From Phoebastria nigripes (taxonomy: Eukaryota; Chordata; Aves; Procellariiformes; Diomedeidae): 64,000 nucleotides of DNA. How positions within the stretch are numbered: the stretch's first letter is position 1; each line of letters opens with the position of its first letter. The translations under genes and the position numbers were made by a program. Positions 41,051-51,605 of this stretch are shown in pieces. The notes under the pieces are model-generated. The model was not told the DNA's origin and searched no databases. It saw only the letters and a list, made by a program, of their open reading frames with translations. Location: contig JAYKAV010002628.1 in assembly GCA_035582835.1 (NCBI GenBank), positions 244,971 to 308,970 of the forward strand. Direction: 5' to 3'.

Positions 41051-41967
41051 TTTACATCAACCAAGCACACAAAGTCAGGTCAGCACTCCCTCGGCCGTAG
41101 AGTCCCAGAGACCCACTCATGAAGACACGTCACCAGGGGCTGGTCCTCGGGGCTCATGACCCCAAGCTCCCCGGGATGTGGGACTGGGCAGTGCCGTGTT
41201 CCCTTTCGCTGCACCAAGGGACAGCCCCGAGAGCTGTGACCCAGTGCCCTGGGCTGTGCGTGCAGAGCGGTTAAAGGCAGCACCAGGGAAAAGCAGAGGT
41301 AGTTTCCCAGCTCTGTGCAACAGGTCTAACGGGGAGTTTGTTTGCATCCCCAACAGGCCCCTGGCAAAGCCAGGGAGGAGGAGCGGGTGCCACGGGTGCT
41401 CCTGCCCTTAAGGCTGAGTCTGGGAGTTGCCGGCTCTCCCTTGGGGGTGCCAGCGTGCACCCATACACTGGTGTGCAGGGTCAGCACTGCTCTGGGGCCA
41501 TGCTAGGGCGAGCCCTGGAGCTGTGCTCCAGCACCATCCCCACACGGGGAAAGGCACCGTCGGTGAGTGTAAAAGCACTATCTGTGGTGACTGGATGGGG
41601 TGACCTTTCACACGGTGTCCCCTCTCCTCCTGCCAGCACCAGGCCAAGGCGAGGGACCCTGTGAAGCAGCGGGACAGGCACCGTGCAGGCACTGTGAGGC
41701 AGGGAGGGGTGAATGGAGGGGGAGGAGGTGCCCAAAATGTGGCACCATAGGCCCTGACACTGCTCAAGCTGGGTTATCAGGCCCCCAGAGTTTCCCACTG
41801 TGTTCTGAGTAAAACCAAAGAGGTGCAGGATTAGGCCCTGCTGGGCACCAGAGGGCTGTGATGAGGGTGCTGGGGCAGAAGGCAGAGCCTGTCCTGCCCT
41901 CGCAGTCCCGGGCTCGCTCCTGCCTGGCTCCAGGCACATGCAGCGACAGCCGGGCACAGCCAGCGGC

Positions 41968-44900
41968 TCAGAGGAAGATGGGCTGCTCCTGCCCCGTCAG
42001 TAAGCGGTATGTGGAGGCTGGCATGGTCTTGATGTGGACCTAGGCAGAGACGCACAGATCAGCTGGGAGATGCCAAACCCTGGGCTGGAGGGTGCTGGCG
42101 CAAAACTCTGAGCCCAGCCTGCTCTGTGTGCAGCCGCAGCTGGCCATCACCCAGCCCGGGCCCGGCTCACCTCGCTGACCGCCTGTGTGAGGATCTGGAT
42201 GATCTTCTCATGGGGCGTTGCCACCACGCTCTGCCCATTGATCTCGATGATGCGGTGCCCCACGCGAATGCCACCTCTCTCTGCGATGCCCCCACGCATC
42301 AGGCTGCAGATCTGGGGAGCAGAGAGTGCTGGCAAGATCAGAGCTGTGCCCACAGCCCAGGGCCATGAGCAACCACCACCCCAAACCCTCTCATCCGTGC
42401 AGGCTCCTGGCAAGAGCTCTGGACTTGGGTGCTGTCTCCTCCAGCCCATGGGCATGCAGCGAGGGCAGGGATGTCCCTTTGCATTGCTGCCACTGGAGCG
42501 ATGTGCTGAGCTGTAGGGCAAGGGCAGCCCACAGGCTTTTGTTCCCTGGGCTGACGGAGAGCTCAGCTCCCCCCATCCACCCATTGAACCTGTATGCTCC
42601 ATCAAGCCTGGGCTGCAGAGCCAGAGCTTCTCCCTGGGGTGGCAGCTCCCACACACCTGTGGGGTAACCGCGTCTCCAATACTATTGGGAGCATTGGTCG
42701 GTGCACGATGCAGTCGTGCCACCCCCCCCACCGCCCACCCCCCCACCCCATCAACTCCCGCTGGTCCTGGAAATGCTCCTCTCTGCCTTTCCAACACAGC
42801 CATTGTGGAGCCCAGAGCAGGGAGTGGCTGGGGCACTGGGGACAACAAATGTCACTAAGGTCACACCAAGAAAGCCAGGAAGAAACCACCACCCCAAAAG
42901 CAGACAGCTAAGGAACACCAGAGAGATGGATCCAACCACTGGTGCTGCAGGAAAGCTACGAAGAGCCTTTTGCTGTGGCACAGCCCAGCCCTGTGAAACC
43001 TCAGCCCTGGCAGGCACAAGGAGCGCTGAAGCTCTGCACTCGTCCATGTGGACACAGCCAGAACCAGTTGTCCCTCTGCCAGACGGGCAGCTGAAGCCCT
43101 TGGCTGACCCTGGCCTGGCTCCACTCCCATCCCTGCGGGCACTCACCACACCGTTCTCAACACAGAAGCCCAACTGGTACTTGGAGTCAGGGCGCCGGAT
43201 GACAGCTGTGGTGACAGGGGGACAGTGCACNATGTTCAGCATCACCTCTGTCTGGTGCTTCAGCTCCTGGAAGATGGGATGGGGCTTTGTCAGACTTTGG
43301 AGAGCTATTTGGCATGGTTGAGAGGGGCGATGCAGCCGTGTTGCTCATGGGAGGGCTGAGGACTAGCAACCTGTTTTCAGTGGGGAAACTGAGGCACACA
43401 CAGGGATACTGCCACGCTCAAATTCAGGGAGAAGAAGTTATAAATCCAGTCCAAGACGTCCCACTCTGCCCCTGACGCCATACTGTCCTTGCTTTCAGCT
43501 CCTTCCTGCCCAGGAGGTAGAAGATGCAACAGGTTCCCTCCAGGACAGGTGCCTGCCTCCTCACCCACGCTCCTCCTCGGGCAGGGCCCTGCCCACACCC
43601 TGCTGCAGCAAGTTTGGTCCCCAGCTTTGTCCCTGCATTGTCACATCCCTTCCTCCCAAGCACTCAGACCAGGGACTGACGCAGCCCACAGGATGGGTAT
43701 GGCCCCCAAAACCCCTGCTCCCTCTGCCCCCACAACCTCCTATCACCCATCTGCCCCCAAGCCAGGAGCATCGGGGGGGACCCCAGCATTACAGACGCTC
43801 CCAGACGCATTCAGGCTGGTCGCCGTCTCTGCCAGCACTCGCCCTCTTGCCAGGGTGGAGGCAGGAGGCCACCCCGGGCGCAGCCCCAGCTCACCCGGAT
43901 GATGCTCTGGCAGGTGGTGAGGGGCAGCCCCACCAGGCTCGTCCCGTTGACGGACATGAGGCGGTCCCCGATGCTCAGCTCGCCCGACCTCTCCGCGGGG
44001 CCCCCGTGCATCAGGTTGGCGATGACCACTGTGGGCAGGATGGAGCCCCAGCCCGACTCCACGATGGCGATGCCCAGGATCTCCCCCTTCTGCTTCCGGA
44101 TGCAGACCTGGCGGCAGGGGGGCACAGATGGGTTATGGTCACCAGAGTCATGGGGCATGTGTTCCAGCCCCAGCACGGGTGTCTTGGCTCACAGCCAGCT
44201 GGGATGAGGCCCAGTTTTGTAGGGAGCACCTCAGCCACCCAGGGAGCCGTGGAGGGGACGACACAGAGGTGCCAGCAGGTACCCCACACTGTCCCCACCC
44301 CTCCAAAGCAGCTCTTACGTCCTTGCAGTTCTCCTGCCGGGAGAAGTGGGTCAGCTCTGCATTGTATTGCTCCTGGTCCTCGAGGGCACGGCTGTACTGG
44401 CGAGGGCTCAGCTCGCTCGGGTCGATGCTGTTGGCTTCCAGGAAGCGCTGGTAGGCCACGCCGAACGCCTGCCCGATAGCCTGAGCGATGATCTGGGCCT
44501 GGGGAAAGAGAGGCGTTGTTCGTGCCCATGGCTCAGGGCCAACAGTCGCATGGCCAAACTGGAGCCAACAGCTGCCGGCGCCCTGCAATGCCCAGCACAG
44601 GCACTGTGCCCTGGGAGCTCCAGAGCATGCTGGCTCCTTCCCTACCTGAATGGGCCCCTTTACGGTGCCAATCCTCCCCCCTTTTCTTGCTGGGCCCCTC
44701 TGTGTCACAGAGGTGCTCAGGCTGTGCTCCTTCCCCCTCTATGTGCACGTCGGGAGCCCCCAGCACCGAGACCCCGAGCACCCAGTCATTACAGCAGGAC
44801 GGGGCCCAGGACCCCAACGCCACCCTGCCCTCCTGAGGGACTTGCGTGTTGCCTCACATCGGCAGAGTGGAAGACGTGGCAGATCATTTTGTAGAGCCGC

Positions 44901-47900
44901 TTTTCCTCTGCCACCTCTGACCGCCGAGGCAGTTTCCGGCGTGCCATGAGCACCACGAGGGAGCCGATGTCAGCGATGTAGGAGATGGTCTGGAGGGAGT
45001 GATCCATCATGGCCTCCTGGCAAGGGGGACACAGGCAGAGACATTCAGCCCTCCCTGGCCCAATGGACCCTGTGGGCAGCCTGCGAGCCAGCCAGGCACT
45101 GCCACAAGCAGGAAGGGTTTGGGTTCAAACGCCACTGTGCCGGGATGCAGCTCAAATGCCTGGCACACGCTAGGCAGAAATCATGTCTACACTAAAAGGT
45201 ACAAACAACTCCTTTGATCAAGGACTCATCCATGTCTCTGGGTGCTGCCGGGGGACAAGACAGCTCTTCCCTCTTACTATAAAGCAGAAACTAATCCCGA
45301 GGCAAAGAGCTACAGAAATTTCAAGCCTAGGTTCCCTGGAGCTTGGTCTGGGAACCCAGCAGCTCCCGTGAGGCGCAGTTTGCATGAGAAGCCTTGTGCA
45401 GCCATGCAGAGAGCTGAGGGACACAGCACATCTGTGTAGGATGGCTGCGGAGTGACATGTCTTCTCCCAGACATGTGTCCTCGCCTGTAGGTCATCCTTG
45501 GGCACGACCCCACCAGCGTAGGTGCAATGCGGAGATCCCAAGGCCAAACAGGAAGGTGTCAGCAGCCCCAAAGCCATGTGGGTGCTCCTGTTCCCCACTC
45601 ACCTGCGTGTCAGCTGTGAGCACCTTGATCCTCTGTGTGGAGACAAACAGATCCACCTCCGTCATGGGCTGGGACTCCCCCTCTGGTGCCTGCAGAATGA
45701 AACACCCAGGAGAGGTCACTGCTGATGCCAGGACTCCTCTGGGTCCCTGCCCCACAGCCAGGAGGGGTCCTGAGCGCTGCCCCATGCCCATGAGGGGCCA
45801 GGCTGGTGGCAGTCATGCCCCCCTACCCTCCTGCACCTTGATCCTGTCCACCGCCTCCTGGGCCTGTGCCATGCGGACACTGGTCGGGGGGTTCCTCTCC
45901 GAGACCAGCTGTGTGGAGCCCAGGTACTTTGCCCCAAAAATTACACCGTCCAGCAGATCCTCCGGGTCGCAAGGGCCTGGAACTGAGGCATTGGGAGGGA
46001 CTAAGCAGGGGCTGGTTCCCCCAACTCTGAAAACTGGGGGTGCCAACTCCTACTGCCCATTAGCTGCATTCCTACACATGGCAAAGCAGCTCAGTGCTTG
46101 GAAGACGGGCTCCTGGCATGACCAGGGGACCAACTCTGACCCCAGGGCTGCTTCCCCCTTCCCTTGGGCGCAGCCTGGCATCCCTCTTTTCCCCTTGCCA
46201 AGCCTGAGCATCCCCCCTCCCCGACCCCTGAAGCACCCCCATTTGCTTAGCGAAGGGCGAGCTGGGATCAAACGAGCCACCTGGAGTCTGCAGCCACGTT
46301 CCTACCCTGCGTGGGCGCAGAGCCAGGTGCTCCCTCCCCGGCTGGGACCTCTGGCCACCCCGCATTCAGGGTCAGAGCAGGAGGCAGTGGGTCAGGACTC
46401 CTGGGTGCTTTTGAAGCGACTCACCCTCTTTGAAGGCTGGGCAGGAAGATGGGGGTTCCCTGTTCTGCAAAGCAATGAGAGAGCAGGTGAGGCTCGGGGT
46501 GGGATCCCAGGGATTCAGCCTGCCTGCCTCGTGGCCAGGCTGCCCCTGGAGCACCTGGGGGAGTCCTGAGCCTGGGGCAGGGTGCAGGGTCCTGGGGCTG
46601 TTCGGACCCACCAACCTCTTCCCCGGGGCATGCACGGATCAGACAGCCATGCAAGTATCCCCCCGCTTTCAGGGCAGCAGAAACCAAAGCCAGTACCGAG
46701 GGTCTTGTCTGGGCACCCCAGCAGCCTGAGGCTAAGACCCAAGAAAAAGACATCCCTGGCTCCCCTCTGCCCCCACCCAGAACCCCACAAGGGAGAAGAG
46801 CCAAGGGGCATGTCCTGGCTCGCTGCTGCAGCACCGCACCCCATGTGCAATGCACTCACGGTCACACTGCCTTGGGGTGGCTGCTCTGCCTCCGGGGCTG
46901 GAGTGGGAGGCAGGGCCACCCAGGCTGGCTCTGGGGAACTGTCCCGATGGCCCTCGCAGGCGGAGTCGACCTCGCAGAGCCCCTCTCCATAATACCAGCC
47001 GCCAGAAGGTCCTTTCTCCAAGCTCTCCGGCCTCCCCAGCCCTTCAGGCTTCTCCACAGTGGCCAGTTCCTCCCGAGCCTGCAGCATCTCCAGGTTGGTC
47101 CCGGCCAGTACGTCGGAGCAGGCCAAGGGTGTCTCGGTGCTGGCCTCGGGCAGCCCCCCCTCATAGCACAGGAGGCTCAGCAAGTCCTCCCGGTCAGCTT
47201 CGGCAAAGAGCAGGCCGTGGCAGGGCCGGGAGCAGGCCGAGTGCTGGGCGCAGCAGGGCCGTGTCTCCAGGCCCCGGCCCATGGCCACATGCAGCGGGCA
47301 GGGCCGGCACTTGCCCTGACACTCCCCGTAGCTCCGCCGGGCCTGTTCGCCCACCAGAGGGGCTGTGCCAGCGCTCGAGGAGGGCAGCGGGCCCTGCTCT
47401 GAGGCAGGCAAGTGGTCGCAGAGGTTGGGGTCAAGGGTCTCAAGCTGGGCCAGCAAGCCCTGGATCTCCGAGGGTTCGTCCTCTGCATCCTTGGCCCACT
47501 TGGCCCTGCCCGGGTGGGCGCCGGCTTCGGGGGCCTCGTCCAGCTCCATGCCCGTCGGGTCGCCGCTGCTGGGGGCTCGGGAGTGTCCTGTGTCCCGAGG
47601 GGTGCTCCCGGCGCTGGGTTTCCAGTCAGCGGAGCCCTGCGGCCCCGCGGTCACTGCCTCCTCTTCCATCTCTCTTCCCAAGTCCCGGCAAAGCTCCGTT
47701 TGTCCGCCCCCACCTCCTTTGAGGTCCGAGGCTGAAGCAGGCCCCGAGCTGGGCCCCAGACCCCTCCGCTGACCCTCGGGGACGGGCAGGTCCTGGCCGG
47801 AGCTGCGGTCAGGGAGCAGGCTGATGAAGGGGGGCCCCTCCGGCTGCCCGTCACCCACACGGCGCTCAGGGGCGCCAGGCCGCACCGCAGGCCCTTCCTC

Positions 47901-47990
47901 CGTGTCCATGGCCGGCGGCTCCGGGGCCTCGTCGCTGCCGAGATCAGGAGCGGAGGGCGCAGCCGCCTGGAAATCCATGCTGCTCTCCAT
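41968..47990 (-). CDS. APBA3: APBA3 / X11gamma / Mint3 adaptor (complete, 10 coding exons)
   Basis: Mint3 binds the cytoplasmic tail of APP-type proteins and furin for Golgi traffic and in mammals sequesters the HIF inhibitor FIH-1. Exons in transcript order: 46860-47990, 46425-46464, 45837-45982, 45603-45689, 44858-45016, 44319-44498, 43895-44107, 43147-43266, 42171-42311, 41968-42039; phases join to 762 residues. Exon 1 encodes a 377-residue N-terminus, longer than in human (whole protein 575), with seven Cys between residues 224 and 257. PTB domain about 395-575, PDZ1 about 585-670, PDZ2 about 672-755, C-terminus QPIFL (human QPVYL). The first Met has a good Kozak, but the human start (MDF) aligns with Met5 at 47,978, so either could be used. 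The exon 3 donor is AAG|GTGCAG; a nearby GTAGGG would break the frame. N at 43,231 leaves Ile or Met in PDZ1. Confidence 0.94.
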
Positions 47991-48062
47991 GGCGTCGCTC
48001 CGGCCCGCAGCGCGGGGCGGGCCGCCCCGGGCGGGGAAGACGGGGAGAGGGACCGGGGGAGC

Positions 48063-48457
48063 NNNNNNNNNNNNNNNNNNNNNNNNNNNNNNNNNNNNNN
48101 NNNNNNNNNNNNNNNNNNNNNNNNNNNNNNNNNNNNNNNNNNNNNNNNNNNNNNNNNNNNNNNNNNNNNNNNNNNNNNNNNNNNNNNNNNNNNNNNNNNN
48201 NNNNNNNNNNNNNNNNNNNNNNNNNNNNNNNNNNNNNNNNNNNNNNNNNNNNNNNNNNNNNNNNNNNNNNNNNNNNNNNNNNNNNNNNNNNNNNNNNNNN
48301 NNNNNNNNNNNNNNNNNNNNNNNNNNNNNNNNNNNNNNNNNNNNNNNNNNNNNNNNNNNNNNNNNNNNNNNNNNNNNNNNNNNNNNNNNNNNNNNNNNNN
48401 NNNNNNNNNNNNNNNNNNNNNNNNNNNNNNNNNNNNNNNNNNNNNNNNNNNNNNNNN
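48063..48457. other. Assembly gap (395 N)
   Basis: A run of N lies between the APBA3 start codon and the visible MRPL54 exons. Its flanks are extremely GC-rich. It very probably hides the shared head-to-head promoter of the two genes and MRPL54 exon 1. Confidence 0.98.
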
Positions 48458-48843
48458 CCTCGTCGCGCGGCCCCGGCCCCCGCCGGTGCCCCCTGCCCCG
48501 CGGCCCTCACCCCGCGCCCTCGGCCCCGTGTCCCGATCCCGCGCCCCCCGGCCTTGTCCCCGGGCCCTCCCCAGTGGCAGCCTTGTCCCCTCCGCCCGGG
48601 ACCTCGCCCCGTGTCCCTCGCCCCCAGCCCTGCGTCCCCTGCCCCAGCTCCCTTCCTCGCACCCTGCGCCGCCCCGTGCCCCTCGCCCCCTGCCCCGTCC
48701 CTCGTTCCCGTCCCCGGTGCTGCTGCACCCCGCGGTGGCCCTGTTCCCGTCGCCTGCTCTGACTGAGTCCCCGTCCTTTCCCCTGCCTGCATCTCTGTTG
48801 CCCCGTCACGTCCCCTGTCTTGACCGAGCCCTTGTCCCCGCAG

Positions 48844-49426
48844 CTGTGAAGTCCAAGGGCAAGAACTTGGCGAAGGAGGGGCTGAAGGGGCCGGAGGTGT
48901 GCACGGACCCCGCCATGCTCACCACCTACGCCATGGGGGTCAATTACTTCAAGGATGGCCCGGAGGTGGCCCTGAAGCCCGACTCCGAGTACCCCGACTG
49001 GTAGGTGGTGCCCAGGTCCCCTTGCACCTCCTGGGGTGCCCGTCCCTACAGAGGCGCCATCCCAGAGGCACAGANGAGTGTAGGAGAGGCAGGGAACTGT
49101 TCTGGGAGGAGGAAGAACGCTGCTCTGCAGCCCAGAGACCTTCCCCGAGAGGCAGGGGAGGAGAGCAGGCTGCACTGTGGATGCAGTGGGTGAGGGATCT
49201 GCATGTCCTGGTCACGCGCTTCCATTGCTCCATCCCGTGCTTGTCCCTTTGCCCTCCCTGCCGCAGCCTCACATCCCCTGCATTCACCCCCAGGCTCTTT
49301 AAGATCCACCTCGGGCCCCCCAAGAAGCTGGAGGAGCTGGACCCTGACTCGATCGAGTATTGGAGGCGCCTGCGGAAGTACAACACGTGGCAGCGCAACA
49401 GGCTGAAGAAGGGCAAGAAGCTGTAG
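48844..49426 (+). CDS. MRPL54: MRPL54, mitochondrial large-subunit ribosomal protein mL54 (exons 2-3; exon 1 missing)
   Basis: mL54 is a mitochondria-specific protein of the 39S ribosomal subunit. Two exons are visible, 48844-49000 and 49294-49426. They encode the conserved body: [20 protein letters not shown], then EYPDW across the intron, then [14 protein letters not shown] and [11 protein letters not shown], ending in a basic KKGKKL tail, all closely matching human MRPL54. The first visible exon begins in phase 1 (acceptor CCCCGCAG), so an upstream exon with the start and mitochondrial presequence must exist. None is convincing at 48,458-48,843, so it probably lies in the gap. Confidence 0.93.
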
Positions 49427-49528
49427 GCGCTGCAGAGCTCGGGGCGCAGGGGCTGCCCTGAGTGCCAGCACAGGTGGCACTGGGACCAGCCCCCGCTTTC
49501 AGTCTCTTCTTCTTTGCTATAAACTGGT

Positions 49529-49534
49529 AATAAA
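49529..49534 (+). terminator. MRPL54: Poly(A) signal of MRPL54
   Basis: AATAAA lies about 100 bp after the stop codon, followed by a T/G-containing stretch. It implies a very short 3'UTR. Confidence 0.8.
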
Positions 49535-49559
49535 TCTCTGGTGAGGCTGATACCTGTTG

Positions 49560-51605
49560 CGGAGGCTGAGGCAAACCCAGGCCCTCGGCAGGCTCGATGC
49601 GGGTCCCCGCCTCGTTTTGGGGGCTGGTGAGGGGCTGAGGCAACACAGGCCACAAATTCTTGGTGTATTTGCTAAAACAGAAGCTCAGTTTTGTGCTCGT
49701 AGAAGGAGCCTACGCCGCCAGATGGGTCCTGCTCTCTGCTCTGTCGCAGTCTGCGCTGCAACGGCTGGGGCTTAAGGGCCCCGCAGGAGGGGGGCGTAGT
49801 GGGTTTGGGAATGACTCCACTGGCGTCGCTGTGTCCCCTGGCGGGGGGGCTTTGGCGGCTGAGCAGCCTGTGCTCCCCGGGGGCGGGAGGATGGGGGCCA
49901 GGCTCTGGCGGTATCGCGGGGGCAGCGGGCGAGGTGAGGGGGGACATGGCGGCCCCTCACAGTGCCACCCCCGCGCCGCACTCTCGCTTCCTCCTCCAGC
50001 AGTCGGGGAGCAGCGGCTGCGGGGATGCCAGGGTCCCAGCTTGGCTGGGCTGTGTGGTGAAGGCAGGGTCTTCTCCACAGCAATGGGGGCCTTGCTGCCC
50101 TGTCCCTGCATGTCCTTAGCTGGCTCTGGCCTGGCAGAGCCTGGCAGCTTCCCCCGGGCCTCGGTCCTGCCCATGCGTTGGGCTCTCCTGGCTGAGAGGT
50201 GCCCCTGTCCCCTTGGTTCGTCTCTGTCCCGGACTCACTGCCCTGCAGCTCCTGCCTGGCCTCAAGTTGGCCTGTGGGGACAAATCAGCCACCCGTGAGG
50301 TCCTCCCGCAGCGAGGAAGGGGCAATGGAGCTACCGCCCGGCCCAGCAGTGTCCCCAGTGCCCCACGCCCTGCGGCTGGGGCCGGGGGCCATGCCTGCTC
50401 CCCCNGGGGGCTGCACGGCGGCCGGGTTGGCAGCTGCAGCACCCGCGCGCCGCAGCACAGGAAGCGGCGGAGGAAAGCAGAAGTGCTGTGCTGCGGTGGG
50501 GGGGGGGGGCTGAGGGAGATTTTGGGTTGAACCCTCACTTCCTCTGCGTGGGACTCAGTGTGCACCCTCGGAGCTGTCGGGGCTCAGGCCGGGCTGTATC
50601 CAGCGGTGAGTGTCCTGTCCTTGCCGTGCCTGTCCTGCAGCTTGCCCTCCCCTCACCACCCCCCAGCGCGTCCAGTCCCCCAAATCCAGCAGCAGCTGAG
50701 CAGAGGGGGCACCCGAGTCCCTGCCCTCCGTCTCAGAGCCCCCATGCTCGGGCAGGTGTCACCCAGCTGCTGCAGACAGCTTGGTCCTGGGGACAAGCGC
50801 CCACTCGGGGTGGGTCGGTGGGGAGGGACCTAGGGGGAGGAGGAGAGAGCCTGTCCCTGGGTGCTGTCCCTGTCCAGGGTGATTCATGCCATGCTGCCCT
50901 CGCTGCTGAAGCCTTTGCCGGGGTCAAGGGGAGCTGAGGCGGGTCCCAGCCCCAGGACCCCCATGTCCCCTCCCCTAACCCCTCCACAGGCTCCTCGTGG
51001 TGGCCTGGTAGGGCTCATGCTGGCTCCAGAGCTACCACCCAGAGGCCTGGTGACGGCAAGGGGGCTGCTGCCAACCCACTGGGGTCTGCCAGAAGGAGAG
51101 GGGTCCCCGGGCTCAGCCCTCCGTGATGGGCCCCATTCTCTGTGTCCCCTGAAGGGACAGGGAAGGTGACATGGGACATCCCCTTTCCAGTTCCTTGGAC
51201 CCTGTCCCGTGAAGGTCCCTCTCCTGCGGCTGGGCTAACATGGCCCTGGCTCCGAGGCCAGGGGGTGAGCAGGGTTCCCTGTGCCGCTGTCACGGCTCTT
51301 GTTGTCCGGGCGCAGAGGAGGAACTTGTGTCGTTCCTGGCTGGCTGCCGGCAGCCGGATCCAGCAGCGCTGCCTGGCCAGCTCCCGGCACCTCCCCAGGG
51401 AGGCCAAAACCCTCCTGGGCTCCTGCGGGGAGGTGACCCAATGCTGGCGAGCTCTTGCTGGTGCTCTCCCTCCTGAGCCACCCTGTGCCTGGCTGGAGCA
51501 GCGCCCGGCGGTGTCCAGTGGGGTGCAGGCGCCTGTCACCCTGTCACCCGCTGATGGCTCGTCCCCTCCGTGTCCCCAGGCAGGTGGCGGCGGGGCTGGG
51601 ACGGA
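49560..51605. other. Spacer between MRPL54 and the paracaspase gene
   Basis: GC-rich sequence with no recognisable exon on either strand. It includes a G10 run near 50,500 and should hold the paracaspase promoter and any non-coding first exon. A possible acceptor (TCCCCAG) ends at 51,579, just before the paracaspase start codon. Confidence 0.5.

Noticed and set aside
45831..45837. GTAGGG as donor of APBA3 exon 3 (10 bp downstream of the one chosen)
   Set aside because: It shifts the frame into the next exon. The GTGCAG donor keeps phase 0 and gives IK|APEGE, matching human VK|APDGE.
45457..46569. 370-codon plus-strand ORF opposite APBA3 exons 2-4
   Set aside because: Runs antisense across several real APBA3 exons and introns, with no domain and no start or splice support.
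46850..47722. 290-codon plus-strand ORF antisense to APBA3 exon 1
   Set aside because: A shadow of the GC-rich coding exon. The translation is Arg/Pro/Ser-rich without any family match.
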